A stretch of DNA of 64,000 nt from Azorinus chamasolen. Taxonomy: Eukaryota; Mollusca; Bivalvia; Cardiida; Solecurtidae. The stretch's first letter is position 1. Each line of letters starts with the position of its first letter. Below, piece by piece: positions 56,101 through 60,700 of this stretch. The position numbers and the translations under genes are program-made. The stretch spans positions 97,126,316 to 97,190,315 of the forward strand of contig OY755240.1 in NCBI GenBank assembly GCA_963576725.1, given 5' to 3'. The notes under the pieces were generated by a model. That model saw only the letters and a program-made list of their open reading frames with translations. It did not search any database and was not told the DNA's origin.

Positions 56101-57651
56101 CATGTAAGAACTAATGATATTTGATATTTATAATTGCATTATGACCAACCAAACAAAGAAGACCCTAATCAGTTGGCTCTTACAGGATCCTTCTGAGCTA
56201 GGCCTTCTCTTTTTGCGAAATATTAAAAAGCATATCTATGAAGAAAATGGTTAAAGACTGATAAGTCTAAATCATACAGGCGTTTGATTTATTTTACTAG
56301 TTGATATGCACTTTTCTCCCTTTCTAATTTTATTACTGTTTGTTTCATGTTTTTTCTACTTCTTGTTTCTATCGCTCTTTGCTTGTCTGTCCATTTTCAT
56401 ATTTCTTTGTCGTCTTTAGACTGTTTATCTGTCTATATCGGTTTGATGGTACATTATCCTAGGTCAGTATAAGAAAGTGTAAAACAAATACATTAACTTA
56501 GATACAAGCAGTGTCATGGGAAAAAATTGTGTTTGTTTTAGTTGAGAAAAGAGCGAGAAGAGGAGATAGCACGACAGGCTATGGAGGATGCTGCAAAATC
56601 AAGGCCAAAGAGTAGGAAAGAAGAGCCCGACACAGCACCTAGGGCTTTTAAGTGTGGCGTTGGAAAATACATAAACCCTGGCACACTGTAAGTGGTTCAG
56701 TACTAGCATCAATTGGAATAATAATGATCCTAGATCCTTTTCTAATATTTCTCTATTATTGGCAATGCTTGCAAACATTCAAAGGCCATATTGAGGTACT
56801 ATTTATGTGTTATGTTTTAACCATTCTCTTGCTGAATTTTAAAATACATTTCTCCTTCTTTACCCATGCCCTGTGGTATAATTACATATATCTTCACTGT
56901 GTACAAGTATTTCGCTGTGCAATCACTGCTGTGGAGTGCACTAGTTGCACAATCAGTTTGTAAATAGTGCAGACCCTGATGAGACAGCTCCTGCAGGAGC
57001 TGTCTCATCTGGGTCTTCACTATTTACAGGTAGGTATATTGACGTGAACAGCAAGTGAAGGGTTAACCTTTTCAGTGTAAAATGGAGTAAAGAGGTAATC
57101 TGTTTGGAGTCAGATTGTAGAGTTACTTGGTGACTGATTTGGATCCAAACTGTTTTGATAAAGGTTAACATGGATTCACCAACAGCATGTTAAAGATAGG
57201 ACAATTTACAATGGTGTACAGTAAAACACCTCTAAACTGGAATTCTAGTAGAGAAGAAGTTAGACTTTTTTAGGCAGGTGGCTTCTTAATGCAGGGTGAC
57301 AGTCATACAGAAAACTTCTAGAGGAGCTTGCATGACTTTCACCCTGCTTTAAGCTGCCACCTTTTCCGAAATTGATTTTATGCTAAATTTAATGTTTGGT
57401 TTAGTGAGGTTTTACTGTATTAGGATCAATGTTAGAAGCCTAATCAATGTTAGAAGCCCAGGGGTTATCTAACATGTCCTCTTTCTATCTTCCTATGGAT
57501 ATTCTCAACATGGATCTCAGTAACATGTTGACGTCTGTATTTCAGGAAACGGTCAGGTGTCACAGAGGATGTAGTTCGCGATAATTTAGCAGAACCAGTG
57601 AAAAAGAAAACGAAGGCAAAGTCAGGATTTGGAGACTTTAGTTCTTGGTGA
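23148..57651 (+). CDS. PPIL2: PPIL2: U-box and cyclophilin-type peptidyl-prolyl isomerase-like 2, 19 coding exons
   Basis: Exons: 23148-23179, 26135-26230, 26839-26901, 29100-29203, 30869-30960, 33747-33836, 34703-34775, 35774-35877, 36792-36836, 40347-40422, 41978-42084, 44719-44808, 46724-46757, 49136-49253, 50796-50852, 53324-53393, 54960-55022, 56542-56687, 57546-57651. All joins are GT-AG and in phase, giving 521 aa (human PPIL2 is about 520). It starts [10 protein letters not shown] and ends SGFGDFSSW before TGA. The U-box spans about residues 35-108 ([26 protein letters not shown]). The cyclophilin domain spans about 278-430: FHR (R318), NFMIQGGD (F323, Q326), [25 protein letters not shown] (H389). 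Known family role: nuclear protein of the spliceosome with U-box E3 activity. The residue matching cyclophilin A Trp121 is His384. A lysine/glutamate-rich tail follows the isomerase domain. The polypeptide is intact despite very repeat-rich introns. Confidence 0.95.
23310..23430. repeat. Short tandem array, GGTCATTTCGTTACCGG type
   Basis: About five 17-30-bp units: TGGTCATCTCGTTACC, CATTTCGTAACCGG, CCACTTCGTAACCAG, GGTCATTTCGTTACCGG, GTCATCTCGTAAC. Located about 130 bp into PPIL2 intron 1, close to the promoter. Confidence 0.65.
23521..23995 (+). pseudogene. LINE reverse-transcriptase C-terminal fragment
   Basis: Open 23540-23932, with motifs [39 protein letters not shown] and [10 protein letters not shown], the post-catalytic thumb region of invertebrate CR1/Jockey-like LINEs. 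It breaks by frameshift in a T-run near 23930 and has no YADD. It lies in PPIL2 intron 1, sense orientation. Confidence 0.85.
23996..25445 (+). pseudogene. Second, longer LINE reverse-transcriptase remnant
   Basis: Order along the plus strand: [27 protein letters not shown] (to 24144), then a 146-bp insertion, then [11 protein letters not shown], a frameshift around 24400 with [13 protein letters not shown] (catalytic FADD), [21 protein letters not shown] (24796 on), [11 protein letters not shown] and a C-terminal segment to a GAAGAAGAAG run near 25425. Several frameshifts and stops: dead copy. It is the same family as the fragment just upstream, so two partial copies lie head to tail. Confidence 0.85.
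24145..24290. mobile_element. 146-bp inverted-repeat element inside the LINE
   Basis: Begins TCAGGGGTGACGAA and ends TTTTTGCCACCCCTGA, imperfect terminal inverted repeats (TCAGGGGTG). CTA flanks both sides (24142-24144 and 24291-24293), a probable 3-bp target duplication. Removing it joins the LINE coding blocks HKLHRY and RGKTHRWIQ. The interior has ACTTGTCCGT three times and ACACGGACAA inverted. Confidence 0.75.
25440..25870. repeat. 73-bp minisatellite, six units
   Basis: TTCATTTGTCATGGCATC recurs near 25477, 25549, 25622, 25694, 25773 and 25847. Units contain CACCACTGTCCTAGGCTC and GTAAAAAACCCTGCTCAC. Starts right at the end of the LINE remnant. Bases 25871-26134 up to exon 2 show nothing more. 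Confidence 0.85.
26322..26660. mobile_element. Complete B element followed by an A fragment
   Basis: 26322-26549, 228 bp, TTAA ends, palindrome about 26428-26495 with GAGCATTTGCTCCTATAGG at its centre and one mismatch in the arm. The A fragment to its right has GCTCCTACAGGAGCAATATG and ends AAAGGGTTAA. Confidence 0.85.
27656..28150. mobile_element. Two complete A elements sharing one TTAA
   Basis: 27656-27901 (246 bp; GGCTCCTAGAGGAGCC centre) and 27898-28150 (253 bp; GCTCCTATAGGAGC centre) are in opposite arm order and share TTAA 27898-27901. Both keep AACCCTTTCCCTC- or AACCTTTTACTCC-type ends. Confidence 0.85.
28380..28900 (+). mobile_element. Element with CCCCCTTGACGATAGTCA end (copy 2)
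   Basis: Starts TATCCCCCCTTGACGATAGT then CAGGGGGCATTATG, and ends near ACATGGGGGCATCACTGTG. Internal repeats contain CACAGTTTTTNCA and CCCATGCTGCCC. Opposite orientation to 20095-20580. Overlapping open frames in two phases reflect the internal repeats. Confidence 0.7.
29530..29913. mobile_element. E hairpin and complete B element
   Basis: 29565-29640 is an E core (AAACAGTGTAGATCC ... GGGTCTGCACTATTTGTCATTC). 29685-29913 is B (229 bp) in reversed arm order; its palindrome is damaged on one side (AATAATCTAG). Confidence 0.8.
30000..30590. repeat. A element remnant and 52-bp tandem repeat
   Basis: 30000-30230 is an A copy missing the left half of its core and with a small duplication (AAGATCTGTATTATTCCGTA twice). 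30310-30460 holds three units of about 52 bp (GGTCTGAGACACTA, AATTATTGGAGGTA). 30465-30520 is another A core half. Confidence 0.65.
30593..30843. mobile_element. Complete A element 25 bp upstream of PPIL2 exon 5
   Basis: TTAACCCTTTCCCTG ... GAGGGAAAGGGTTTAA, 251 bp, central CGGCTCCACTAGGAGCCG. Exon 5 starts at 30869, so the polypyrimidine tract and branch-point region are squeezed against the element end. Confidence 0.85.
30949..31335 (+). repeat. 20-bp array copying the 5' splice site of PPIL2 exon 5
   Basis: The exon end and donor read TGCCTTTGAG|GTGAGTCAGT. Immediately downstream about 18 diverged units of the same 20 bases follow. Several keep GAGGTGAGT or AAGGTGAGT exactly (about 30999, 31020, 31160, 31180, 31290). 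Reading on from the true donor meets TGA after six codons, so use of any later donor would truncate the protein. Confidence 0.85.
31385..31800. mobile_element. A core remnant, short duplication and deleted B element
   Basis: 31395-31475 is an A-like hairpin (AAACAGAGTAGACCTGG). 31500-31620 has a 54-bp duplication (ACAACTCAAATNNACACCAC). 31615-31795 is B lacking the distal half of its palindrome. Confidence 0.6.
31817..32325. repeat. 43-bp minisatellite, 12 units
   Basis: Unit AAAGGTTAACTGACATTCAC, then ATACAGATCAGAGGGCTATG. Units differ at one or two positions only (TGGC/TGAC, ATGATG/AGGATG), so it is recent. The unit appears derived from the right half of an E/A core (ATCAGAGGGCT). Confidence 0.9.
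32341..33235. mobile_element. Element with TAGCTCACCTGAG and AGGGGGCCATGAGG ends
   Basis: Left TAGCTCACCTGAGCCAAAGG, right CTCAGGTGAGCGCTTC ... GCCCCCTTGTT, inverted over CTCACCTGAG. Interior: about 170-190-bp units (CTGAAACTGTAAGGCC ..., AAAAATGGCCCC ..., TTATCAGTTTTTCATAGG) repeated four to five times. It seems to interrupt an E-type core (CTACTGTT | GTTGTCATT). Same terminal family as 6743-7852. Confidence 0.7.
33291..33690. mobile_element. Complete A element and G element
   Basis: 33291-33541 is A (251 bp; TGGCTCCTAGAGGAGCCA centre, both ends intact). 33541-33690 is a G copy (CTAATTGGTCCGATGTTGAGC / ACCAATAATATGCTTGAG). It ends about 55 bp before PPIL2 exon 6 (33747). Confidence 0.8.
33940..34470. 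mobile_element. Long hairpin element and A remnants
   Basis: 33985-34075 pairs CTCCACCAAACTCTATGTTG with CAACATAGGGTTTGGTGGAG around AGAATCGTCTCTTCGAGATG; a degenerate relative lies at 21345-21410. 34150-34370 is an A copy without clear ends (core AAACAGAGCAGACCC). Confidence 0.65.
34486..34530 (+). other. PPIL2: Candidate 45-nt cassette exon of PPIL2
   Basis: Between exons 6 and 7, a run of eight T then CTAAAAG forms a good 3' splice site at 34485. It is followed by 45 open bases ([15 protein letters not shown]) and a GTAAAAG donor. Both flanking PPIL2 exons join in phase 0, so inclusion adds exactly 15 residues without a frameshift (536 aa), in the linker just after the U-box region. Human PPIL2 runs directly from the ITLQ-like segment to DP(T/S)NLDKF, so the canonical isoform lacks it. 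It could be a lineage-specific alternative exon or chance; only RNA data would tell. Confidence 0.4.
34866..35319. mobile_element. Two A elements
   Basis: 34866-35121 is complete (256 bp), 90 bp after PPIL2 exon 7. 35125-35319 (TAACCCTTTCCTG ... GAGAAAAGGTTAA) has lost half of its central palindrome. Confidence 0.8.
35395..35700. mobile_element. A arm followed by G element
   Basis: 35395-35500 shows only the A arm (TTTTTCTCATGAATATTAAT ... AGAAACTGTAGAATCAGG). 35520-35695 is G with a long stem (TTTTGCTTGAGTCTGAGATC ... ACTCAGACTCAAGCAAATG). Confidence 0.6.
36279..36482. mobile_element. Complete D element
   Basis: Ends ATAAAACCTCTCTATAACGA / AACGACCACTAAATT-type arms, then GGCAGGTGGTTGCTTAAAGC, AAGGTGAAAGTAAAACAGAA and an ACGCTCCTATAGGAGCGT centre; right end GAGAGGTTTTACTG followed by TA. 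The central palindrome of about 100 bp has only one visible mismatch. Bases 35878-36278 are otherwise plain intron. Confidence 0.85.
36500..36700. mobile_element. E-type hairpin remnant
   Basis: GACAAACAGTGCAGACCC ... GAGGGCTCCTCTAG ... with incomplete right half. No clear ends. 36837-37134 contains no recognised feature. Confidence 0.5.
37135..37400. repeat. Irregular GTCTCCA array
   Basis: GTCTCCA or TCTCCAT/TCTCCAAA occurs about 14 times, in loosely spaced 14-26-bp units (TTTGTCTCCAAATTGAGTC, TCTCCATAAATT). 37401-37984 shows no recognised feature; the small open frames there lack known domains. Confidence 0.65.
37985..38120. repeat. Short tandem repeat, three units of 40-48 bp
   Basis: Units ATATGTACTTGNGGGCAGTA followed by NCNGGTNGTTAGTAT near 37995, 38037 and 38074. 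Bases 38126-38479 hold no recognised feature. Confidence 0.7.
38480..38903. mobile_element. G element then A element
   Basis: 38480-38605: TGATTGGTCAGATTTTGAGC with flanking ACTCGGACTCA arms. 38658-38903: A in reversed arm order (CCTTTACTCCATAAATACGC ... CATGGGGTACAGGGTTAA). Confidence 0.7.
39240..39605. repeat. Third copy of the GTGGTCACCCAT repeat, split by element F
   Basis: Left part 39240-39321 and right part 39561-39605 match the uninterrupted copies at 22030-22140 and 22300-22410 (CAATTCCTGGTGGTCACCCA, GTTTGTTGCTTAAATTTGCA, then GAGCTAACTCCCTGGCAAGG). Confidence 0.8.
39322..39560. mobile_element. Element F, 239 bp, with TTAA target duplication
   Basis: Flanked by TTAA (39318-39321) and TTAG (39561-39564). 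Ends CCCTTTCACTGCCAA / TTTGGCTCCAAAAGGG. The interior has an imperfect hairpin with AATAGTGCAGTCCCAGG. The empty host site CTTAAACCACATC is seen in the repeat copy at about 22370. Confidence 0.85.
39623..39851. mobile_element. Complete B element
   Basis: 229 bp, TTAA ends, central palindrome about 39731-39797 with TTGCTCCTATAGGAGCAA centre and one arm mismatch. Confidence 0.88.
40111..40276. mobile_element. Internally deleted D element
   Basis: Ends CAGTAAAACCCCTCTAAACC / GGTTTAGAGGGGTTCTACTG with TA on the left side. The core is truncated after GAAAGCTCC, losing the distal half. It lies about 70 bp before PPIL2 exon 10 (40347). Confidence 0.8.
40570..40955. mobile_element. A element and 3'-truncated D element
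   Basis: 40590-40790 is A (AAACAAAGCAAATCTTGATC ... TCTTCTCTGTTTGT). From 40795 a D copy (CAGTAAAACCTGTCTATAAC) continues through its whole palindrome and stops at CAACCACCTGCCC (about 40950) without the right arm. Confidence 0.75.
41215..41735. mobile_element. E-type hairpin and A element
   Basis: 41225-41300: GAAAACAGTGTAGAACC ... GGGTCTGCACTTTTTG. 41459-41735: A in reversed orientation (CCCTTTCCTTCATG ... AGAACAGGGGAAGG), GCTCCTATAGGAGC centre. Confidence 0.7.
42238..43063. mobile_element. Chain of two A elements and one B element
   Basis: 42238-42475 A (right end rearranged), 42599-42838 A (CATTAACCTCTTACCCC ... AAAGGGTTAA) and 42835-43063 B (229 bp, reversed). A and B share TTAA 42835-42838. 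Confidence 0.8.
43130..43610. mobile_element. A element and partial SINE tail
   Basis: 43130-43355: A with GGCTCCTGCAGGAGC centre, left end eroded. 43490-43608: GGCAAATAGTGCAGATCC, then AGAACCTCTTGGGTC and GTGATTAGCTGGGTG...TGAAATAC, the last part resembling the SINE tail at 46030-46080. Confidence 0.6.
43609..43812. mobile_element. Complete D element
   Basis: CAGTAAAACCTCTCTATAAC ... ATAGAGAGGTTTTACTG, TA on both sides, central TGCTCCTATAGGAGCA. 204 bp, the same length as the copies at 12544, 36279 and 59163. Confidence 0.88.
43929..44156. mobile_element. A element
   Basis: TTAAACCTTTCCTTCATATA ... TACTGAATGGGTTAA; core AAATAGAGTAGACCC ... GGGTCTGCTCTGTTTGC. The centre is eroded on one side (GACTCCTATAAGACC). 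Confidence 0.75.
44166..44660. repeat. 35-bp minisatellite upstream of PPIL2 exon 12
   Basis: About 14 units of GTGGAGAATGACTGTCCTAA followed by TACTTGGCGTAATTA, with two shorter units lacking the first half. It ends about 60 bp before exon 12 (44719). Confidence 0.9.
44878..45400. repeat. Probable satellite-bearing element, ends undefined
   Basis: Begins TTTTTATCCCCCTTTGCTC with a (CCGT)n-rich stretch, then two units of about 140-165 bp (TTGGAGGATTTATTTCCAAC / TTGGAGGAATTGCTTCAAAC, ACCTTGATNTGAA). Open frames across 44840-45149 are in this repeat. Confidence 0.55.
45565..45760. mobile_element. Element end with CCCCCGCAAACGAAG and (TCTG)n
   Basis: TTATACCCCCGCAAACGAAG then TATGAGAGGGGGTGTATAGG forms a hairpin-like end, followed by (TGTC)n 45628-45650. 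Same style as the element ends at 20580 and 28380. Confidence 0.55.
45765..46190. repeat. A core interrupted by a tRNA-derived SINE
   Basis: 45785-45855 is an A core. 45880-46105 is a SINE with a B box GGGTTCGAATCCCGG at its start, then CTTGCGGTAGCTCAGTGGTT, ACCTCTGGGATCTTCCTCCA and a tail TGAAATACTGTTAAA ... TAAAACC. Its sister copy is 51040-51265. A-family arm sequence resumes near 46090. Confidence 0.65.
46400..46670. repeat. 35-bp array derived from an A-type core
   Basis: Units GACTGTACTCCTAGGAGCCC, then TCTTATCTGGGTCTA, about five times from 46480, fused to the left half-core (GACAAACAGGGCAAGC) at 46425. Confidence 0.8.
46758..47529. other. Intron stretch, little structure
   Basis: Plain A/T-rich intron of PPIL2 after exon 13. 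Only an E-like half-core (AATAGTGCAGGCCC near 47335) is visible. Confidence 0.5.
47535..48870. repeat. 1.3-kb minisatellite of two alternating unit types
   Basis: About 51 units. Type a is 26 bp (TCTAGTGACCCTTTTACCTT + ATCATG) and type b is 25 bp (TCTACTACACTTTTACCTTA + TCATG). The left third is mostly b, the right two thirds mostly a. Within the right part, b units fall at 48101, 48308, 48515 and 48696, spaced 207, 207 and 181 bases, a higher-order repeat. Long overlapping open frames arise because the units lack stops. Located in PPIL2 intron 13. Confidence 0.95.
48888..49102. mobile_element. A element 33 bp upstream of PPIL2 exon 14
   Basis: TTAACCCTTTACTCC ... GGAGTATAGGGTTAA, 215 bp. 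Half of the core is deleted (GATCAGATAGCGGCTATCCTG). It ends 33 bp before the exon at 49136 and begins right after the minisatellite. Confidence 0.85.
49270..49600. repeat. 45-bp minisatellite just after PPIL2 exon 14
   Basis: Six to seven units of GTAGCACTTGTATTTGTAGC then ATGTCTGTGCTGTACTGGG, starting about 25 bases after the exon 14 donor at 49254. Confidence 0.85.
49675..50310. mobile_element. E half, complete A element, A fragment
   Basis: 49675-49789 E (AAACAGTTTGGACCC ... GGCTAAAGGTTAA), 49924-50172 A (249 bp, left TSD eroded to TCAA), 50195-50310 right half of another A. Confidence 0.75.
50560..51005. mobile_element. A element remnant and E hairpin flanking PPIL2 exon 15
   Basis: 50610-50750: A core AAACAGATCAGATCCTGATC ... 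GTCTACTATGTTTGC, about 45 bp before exon 15 (50796). 50925-51003: E core GCAAACAGTGTAGACCC ... GTTCTGCACTGTTTGTCATT, perfect in most of its arms. Confidence 0.7.
51040..51265 (+). repeat. tRNA-derived SINE (sister of 45880-46105)
   Basis: GGGGTTTGAATCTGGGACTG, TTTTTCATGTGAGGAAGCC, CTTGTGGTAGGTCAGTGGTT, ACCTCTGGGATCTTCCTCCA and tail TGAAATGCTATTAAAG. Sequence order and spacing match the other copy. Confidence 0.7.
51642..52050. mobile_element. Complete A element joined to a degenerate B element
   Basis: 51642-51871 A (230 bp); 51868-52050 B with mismatched palindrome (GAGCATTTGCTTCTATGGAG) and a missing left arm. They share TTAA 51868-51871. Confidence 0.75.
52235..52960. mobile_element. Three A elements in a row
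   Basis: 52235-52489 (core AACAAAGCAAACCCTGATC), 52495-52670 and 52670-52960 (GGCTCCTGTAGGGGCTG centre). Arms CATGAATATTCATG and CTACAGTTTNTNCCA are recognisable in each. Confidence 0.7.
53060..53235. mobile_element. D element, diverged
   Basis: GGCAGGTGGCTACCTAATGC ... AAGCTCTAGAGGAGCTTTC ... GCATTAAGCTGCCACCTG, with right end GTTTTTACTGTA. It ends about 90 bp before PPIL2 exon 16 (53324). Confidence 0.75.
53394..53840. other. Intron stretch, no recognised feature
   Basis: Unremarkable sequence after PPIL2 exon 16. Confidence 0.4.
53841..54053. mobile_element. Complete D element
   Basis: CAGTAAAACCCCTCTAATGC ... GCGGGGTTTTACTG with TA on both sides. Core AATGCAGAAAGCTCCTCTAG and complement, perfect over more than 90 bp. 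Confidence 0.88.
54100..54690. mobile_element. A fragment, complete B element, A fragment
   Basis: 54105-54285 A right half. 54289-54524 B (236 bp; small ATGA and TATT duplications explain the extra length over 229; TTAA ends). 54530-54690 eroded A arm. Confidence 0.8.
55060..55880. mobile_element. Three A elements
   Basis: 55060-55282 (deleted core), 55385-55640 (CGGCTCTTATAGGAGCC centre; right end GAACAGGGACAGGGTTAA) and 55710-55875. All show the standard arms (CCACCNTCCATATTTCATTA, GAATATTCAGTAGGTATTG). Confidence 0.72.
55885..56255. mobile_element. Degenerate E and A remnants
   Basis: GCAAACAGTTTTGATCCTGA at about 55960 and AACAAAGAAGACCCTAATC ... TTCTCTTTTTGCG at 56150-56215. Confidence 0.5.
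56817..57066 (+). mobile_element. Complete C element
   Basis: 250 bp, TTAACCATTCTCTTGCTG ... AGCAAGTGAAGGGTTAA, TTAA on both sides, centre CAGCTCCTGCAGGAGCTG within a 60-bp palindrome. Confidence 0.88.
57219..57417. mobile_element. Complete D element
   Basis: CAGTAAAACACCTCTAAACT ... TAGTGAGGTTTTACTG, TA on both sides. The core has lost several bases of its right arm (CTTCTAGAGGAGCTTGC). It lies about 130 bp before the last PPIL2 exon. Confidence 0.82.
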
Positions 57652-57715
57652 TTAAATTGTGGGCTATCTTATCCATTGTTATATGGGGACAAAATGGCAT
57701 CATGGAAGAAAAGGA

Positions 57716-57953
57716 AATAAAAAAGTGCAACAGTATTGCATCAGATAAGCATATGTGTTGGAAGTCAAATGTGACATTTGATCAGGGTCTGCAATGCTTT
57801 GTTCAACAGAAACTACAGTGTTTTGTGTACTACCACAGTGCCTCTGATGGCAGAGATCTACAGTTTCTTTGCAGTGAATGATCTGGTTGTTCATTGTTTG
57901 CAAATGTTTAACTGCTTTTTCCCCATGAGGTCAAACATTTGAGATATAATAAA
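57716..57953 (+). terminator. Candidate PPIL2 3' UTR polyadenylation signals
   Basis: Two AATAAA hexamers follow the PPIL2 stop: 57716-57721 (65 nt downstream) and 57948-57953 (about 300 nt downstream). A degenerate palindromic-element core (ATCAGGGTCTGCA near 57780) lies between them, so the longer 3' UTR would carry repeat sequence. Which site is used cannot be decided from sequence. Confidence 0.45.
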
Positions 57954-58024
57954 CGTGGCCTACACTATCTAATGGTCAAGACTATTAAGACTTTTGTGAG
58001 TGAATCATAGTACATGTAACTGTA

Positions 58025-58401
58025 CCTGGATAGAGATTGTGTTGAAACGGTTGATAGTCTTAAGACTGTGTGGCTTGATAGCTCAGAGAGTGTTGGCATG
58101 GTAAGCCAAAGGCCCTGCATTCAAATCCCAGTCAAGTCACAACCTTTCACTATGTTACATATGGCGCCGTACGTAAATATCCCACAGGGGGATTTATTTG
58201 AAAATAAAATGTAATAATAAGAAACTCGTGGAGTATTCTTTGAGTAAGAATTTGAGACAATTGTTTAGAGGGTGTGTGTGTGGCCGGGTAGAGATTGTGG
58301 TGAAACGATTGATGGGTTTTAGACTGTGTGGCTTGATAGCTCAGTCGGTAGAGTTTTGGCATGGTAAGCCAAAGGCCCTGGGTTCGAGCGCCAGTCAAGT
58401 C
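58025..58401 (+). repeat. tRNA-Thr-derived repeat, two units
   Basis: tRNA-like bodies at about 58072-58143 and 58330-58401. The second folds as a near-complete cloverleaf: acceptor GGCTTGA/TCAAGTC, D arm GCTCAGTCGGTAGAGT, anticodon stem TTGGC/GCCAA with loop ATGGTAA (anticodon GGT, Thr), T arm CTGGGTTCGAGCGCCAG with one mismatched pair. Both have the same upstream flank (GGTGAAACGRTTGATRG ... AGACTGTGT), and a third copy exists at 21085, so I treat this as a SINE rather than a functional tRNA gene. Confidence 0.7.
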
Positions 58402-58428
58402 ACAACCTTTCACTATGTTGCATAACTA

Positions 58429-58874
58429 CAGTAGAACATGTTGTGTTATTCTGTTATTGAACATAGAAGTATAAAAATGTAGGTTGATGCTTAATGCAGG
58501 GCAAAAGTATTACAAAAAGCTCCTATAGTAGCTTTTTGCATTACCTTTGACTTTCATTAAGCTACCACCTGCTTTACAGATGCATAATTAGAACTCTTTT
58601 TGATGGTCGCCTAACCCTTCTCTTGCTGAATTTTAAAATACATTTCTCCTTCTTTACCCATGCCCTGTTGTATAATTACATATATCTTCACTGTGTATAA
58701 GTATATTGCTGTGCAATCACTGCTGTGGAGTGCATTAGTTGCACAATCAGTTTGTAAATAGTGCAGACCCTGATGAGACAGCTCCTACAGGAGCTGTCTC
58801 ATCTGGGTCTTCACTATTTACAGGTAGGTATATTGACATGAATAGCAAGCGAAGGGTTAATGCAGATTTTACTG
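58429..58874. mobile_element. D element split by a nested C element
   Basis: Left part 58429-58610 (CAGTAGAACATGTTG, then a core with AAAGCTCCTATAGTAGCTTT, ending ACTCTTTTTGATGGTCGC). Right part 58861-58874 (TGCAGATTTTACTG then TA). The C element at 58611-58860 sits between. Confidence 0.78.
58611..58860 (+). mobile_element. C element nested in D
   Basis: 250 bp, nearly identical to 56817-57066 along its whole length. Flanks CTAA and TTAA, i.e. a TTAA duplication with one change. Confidence 0.87.
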
Positions 58875-59037
58875 TATCTTTATGGTACTTTAATTAAGTG
58901 AACGCATTTGGGATGGAAATCTAGATGCCAATGAATTCATTACTACCTTGTTGATATTAGAGGATGAGTAAATTGGTGTATAAAATGAAGAGGAAAACAG
59001 TTTTGAAACGAGAAACGGATGGCAAGTGACAGTGGCT

Positions 59038-59495
59038 TAACCTTTTCATGTTCTATATGTAGTCCAAATTTTGATACCTACTGAATATTCATGGACAAAA
59101 TAGTTATAAAGAAATATGGAAAGTGGAACATTGTAGCCATTTTAGAAACTAAAAGTAACATACAGTGAAACCTCTCTATAACGACCACTTAATTACATCA
59201 AGTATTTTGTGTTAAAGGCAGGTGGATGCTTAAAGCAAGGTGAAAGTAAAACAGAACGCTCCTATTGGGGCGTTTTGTTTTACTTTCACCTTGCTTTAAG
59301 CAACCACCTGCCCAAAATACCAACTTATTAACACAATTTAGTGGCCGTTATAGAGAGGTCTTACTGTATCTATCAAATTCTATCAGCAAATAGAGTAGAC
59401 CCTGATCAGACGGCTCCTGTAGGAGTTGTCTGATCTGGGTCTTCTCTATTTGCAAATGTGTGAAAAGGTGTTGATAAGAAGTAAAGTATAAACCC
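59038..59495. mobile_element. A element split by a nested D element
   Basis: Left 59038-59162 (TTAACCTTTTCATGTTC ... AAAGTAACATA), right 59367-59495 (TATCTATCAAATTC, core CGGCTCCTGTAGGAGTTG, right arm to about 59490). The uninterrupted A sequence elsewhere reads AAACATATCTTTCAAATTCC (about 50041) or AAACATATCGATCAAATTC (30713). Confidence 0.88.
59163..59366. mobile_element. D element nested in A
   Basis: 204 bp, CAGTGAAACCTCTCTATAAC ... ATAGAGAGGTCTTACTG, flanked by TA duplicates (59161-59162 and 59367-59368). Confidence 0.9.
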
Positions 59496-59499
59496 ATAG

Positions 59500-60000
59500 C
59501 CTGGCCATTGAACGTCTTTGCAAACAGACCTGCAATAATCTGATCAAGGTCTACTCTGTTGTTTATGAAATTATGTCCGTCTGATTTTACAGTTTCTGCC
59601 ATTGTCAGAATGTCCCCTGTTCATAATGCTATTATATGTATAAATAAAACAATCAGTACACTTCATACAGTCATTATTTCTTACACAGATATTCGTCAGA
59701 TAAAGGGCTAACATTCAAAGTGATTAAGAGCCCCAAGAAATGGCTACCAATAATTTTATTTTCTTATCCCATGATCTTGACTTAACTACGGCGTCTGCAT
59801 TGCCATTATTGTGTCATCGTCATTATCATTGTGATCGTCTTTTGGAAATGTTAATGTTGCTATTGATTCTTTACTATTCATGTATATTAGTTTTCTGCCA
59901 TTTGCAAACAGTGTAGACCCAAATAAGAGGACTCCTATAGGATCCCTCTGATAAGGGTCTTTATTGTTTATCATTCAAACTCCTCTTGTAAATTGATGTT
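59500..60000. mobile_element. A fragment and E hairpin
   Basis: 59510-59715 A in reversed order without its left core half. 59900-59980 E core GCAAACAGTGTAGACCC ... ACTCCTATAGGATCC ... GTCTTTATTGTTTATCATTC. Confidence 0.62.
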
Positions 60001-60319
60001 TTTTGCTTTGAATGGACTCAATACTTAAACAGTAAAAGGACCATTGCACTTTTTCAGAAGTCAGTCGGCATTAATAGAGTGAACGGTAATCATGAAGGCA
60101 TTAGAGGCTTGCTTTTAAAGCAATGAATGAGGTCAAACCAAATAGTCTTCTAAGAAACTGCTGACAGCATTTTCCCCCATTACGTCATTTTCATTAGATT
60201 TCCCTCCTATGTCTTACTTTTTCTTCATTACACATTCATTAAACTGTCTGCATGTCCACTCATTAAGCCAGGTTTTCAGTTGGTGGGACAGGCGGTAGCT
60301 AAAAGCTGGACAAAAGTAA

Positions 60320-60700
60320 TTAACCCTTTCCCTGTTCTATACTTATTCCAAATTTCAGTACCTGCTGAATAGTCATGGACAAAATAGTAATAATGAAATA
60401 TGGAAGGTGGAATATTGCATACAATTTAGAAAGCAAACACACAGATCTATCAAATTCTATTAGCAAACAGAGCAGACCCTGATCAGACGGCTCCTCTAGG
60501 AGTCGTCAGATCTGGGTCTACTCTGTAAATGCACGAAAACACTTTTATATGTGGGAAAGGGTTAAGAGATCCATGCTGATTCATTAACCATTTGAATGTG
60601 AGAACCAGATGACTATCATTTGCAAACAGTGTAGAGTCAGATAGGGGCTCCTAGCGGATTCTCCTGATCAGGGCCTGTACTGTTTGTCATTCAAAATCGT
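60320..60700. mobile_element. Complete A element and E hairpin
   Basis: 60320-60565 A (246 bp; CGGCTCCTCTAGGAGTCG centre; both ends intact). 60620-60700 E core (GCAAACAGTGTAGAGTC ... GGCCTGTACTGTTTGTCATT). Confidence 0.82.

Noticed and set aside
58330..58401. Functional tRNA-Thr(GGT) gene
   Set aside because: Good cloverleaf but with a mismatched pair in the T stem, and the same body with the same flanks occurs at 58072 and 21085; a tRNA-derived SINE fits better.
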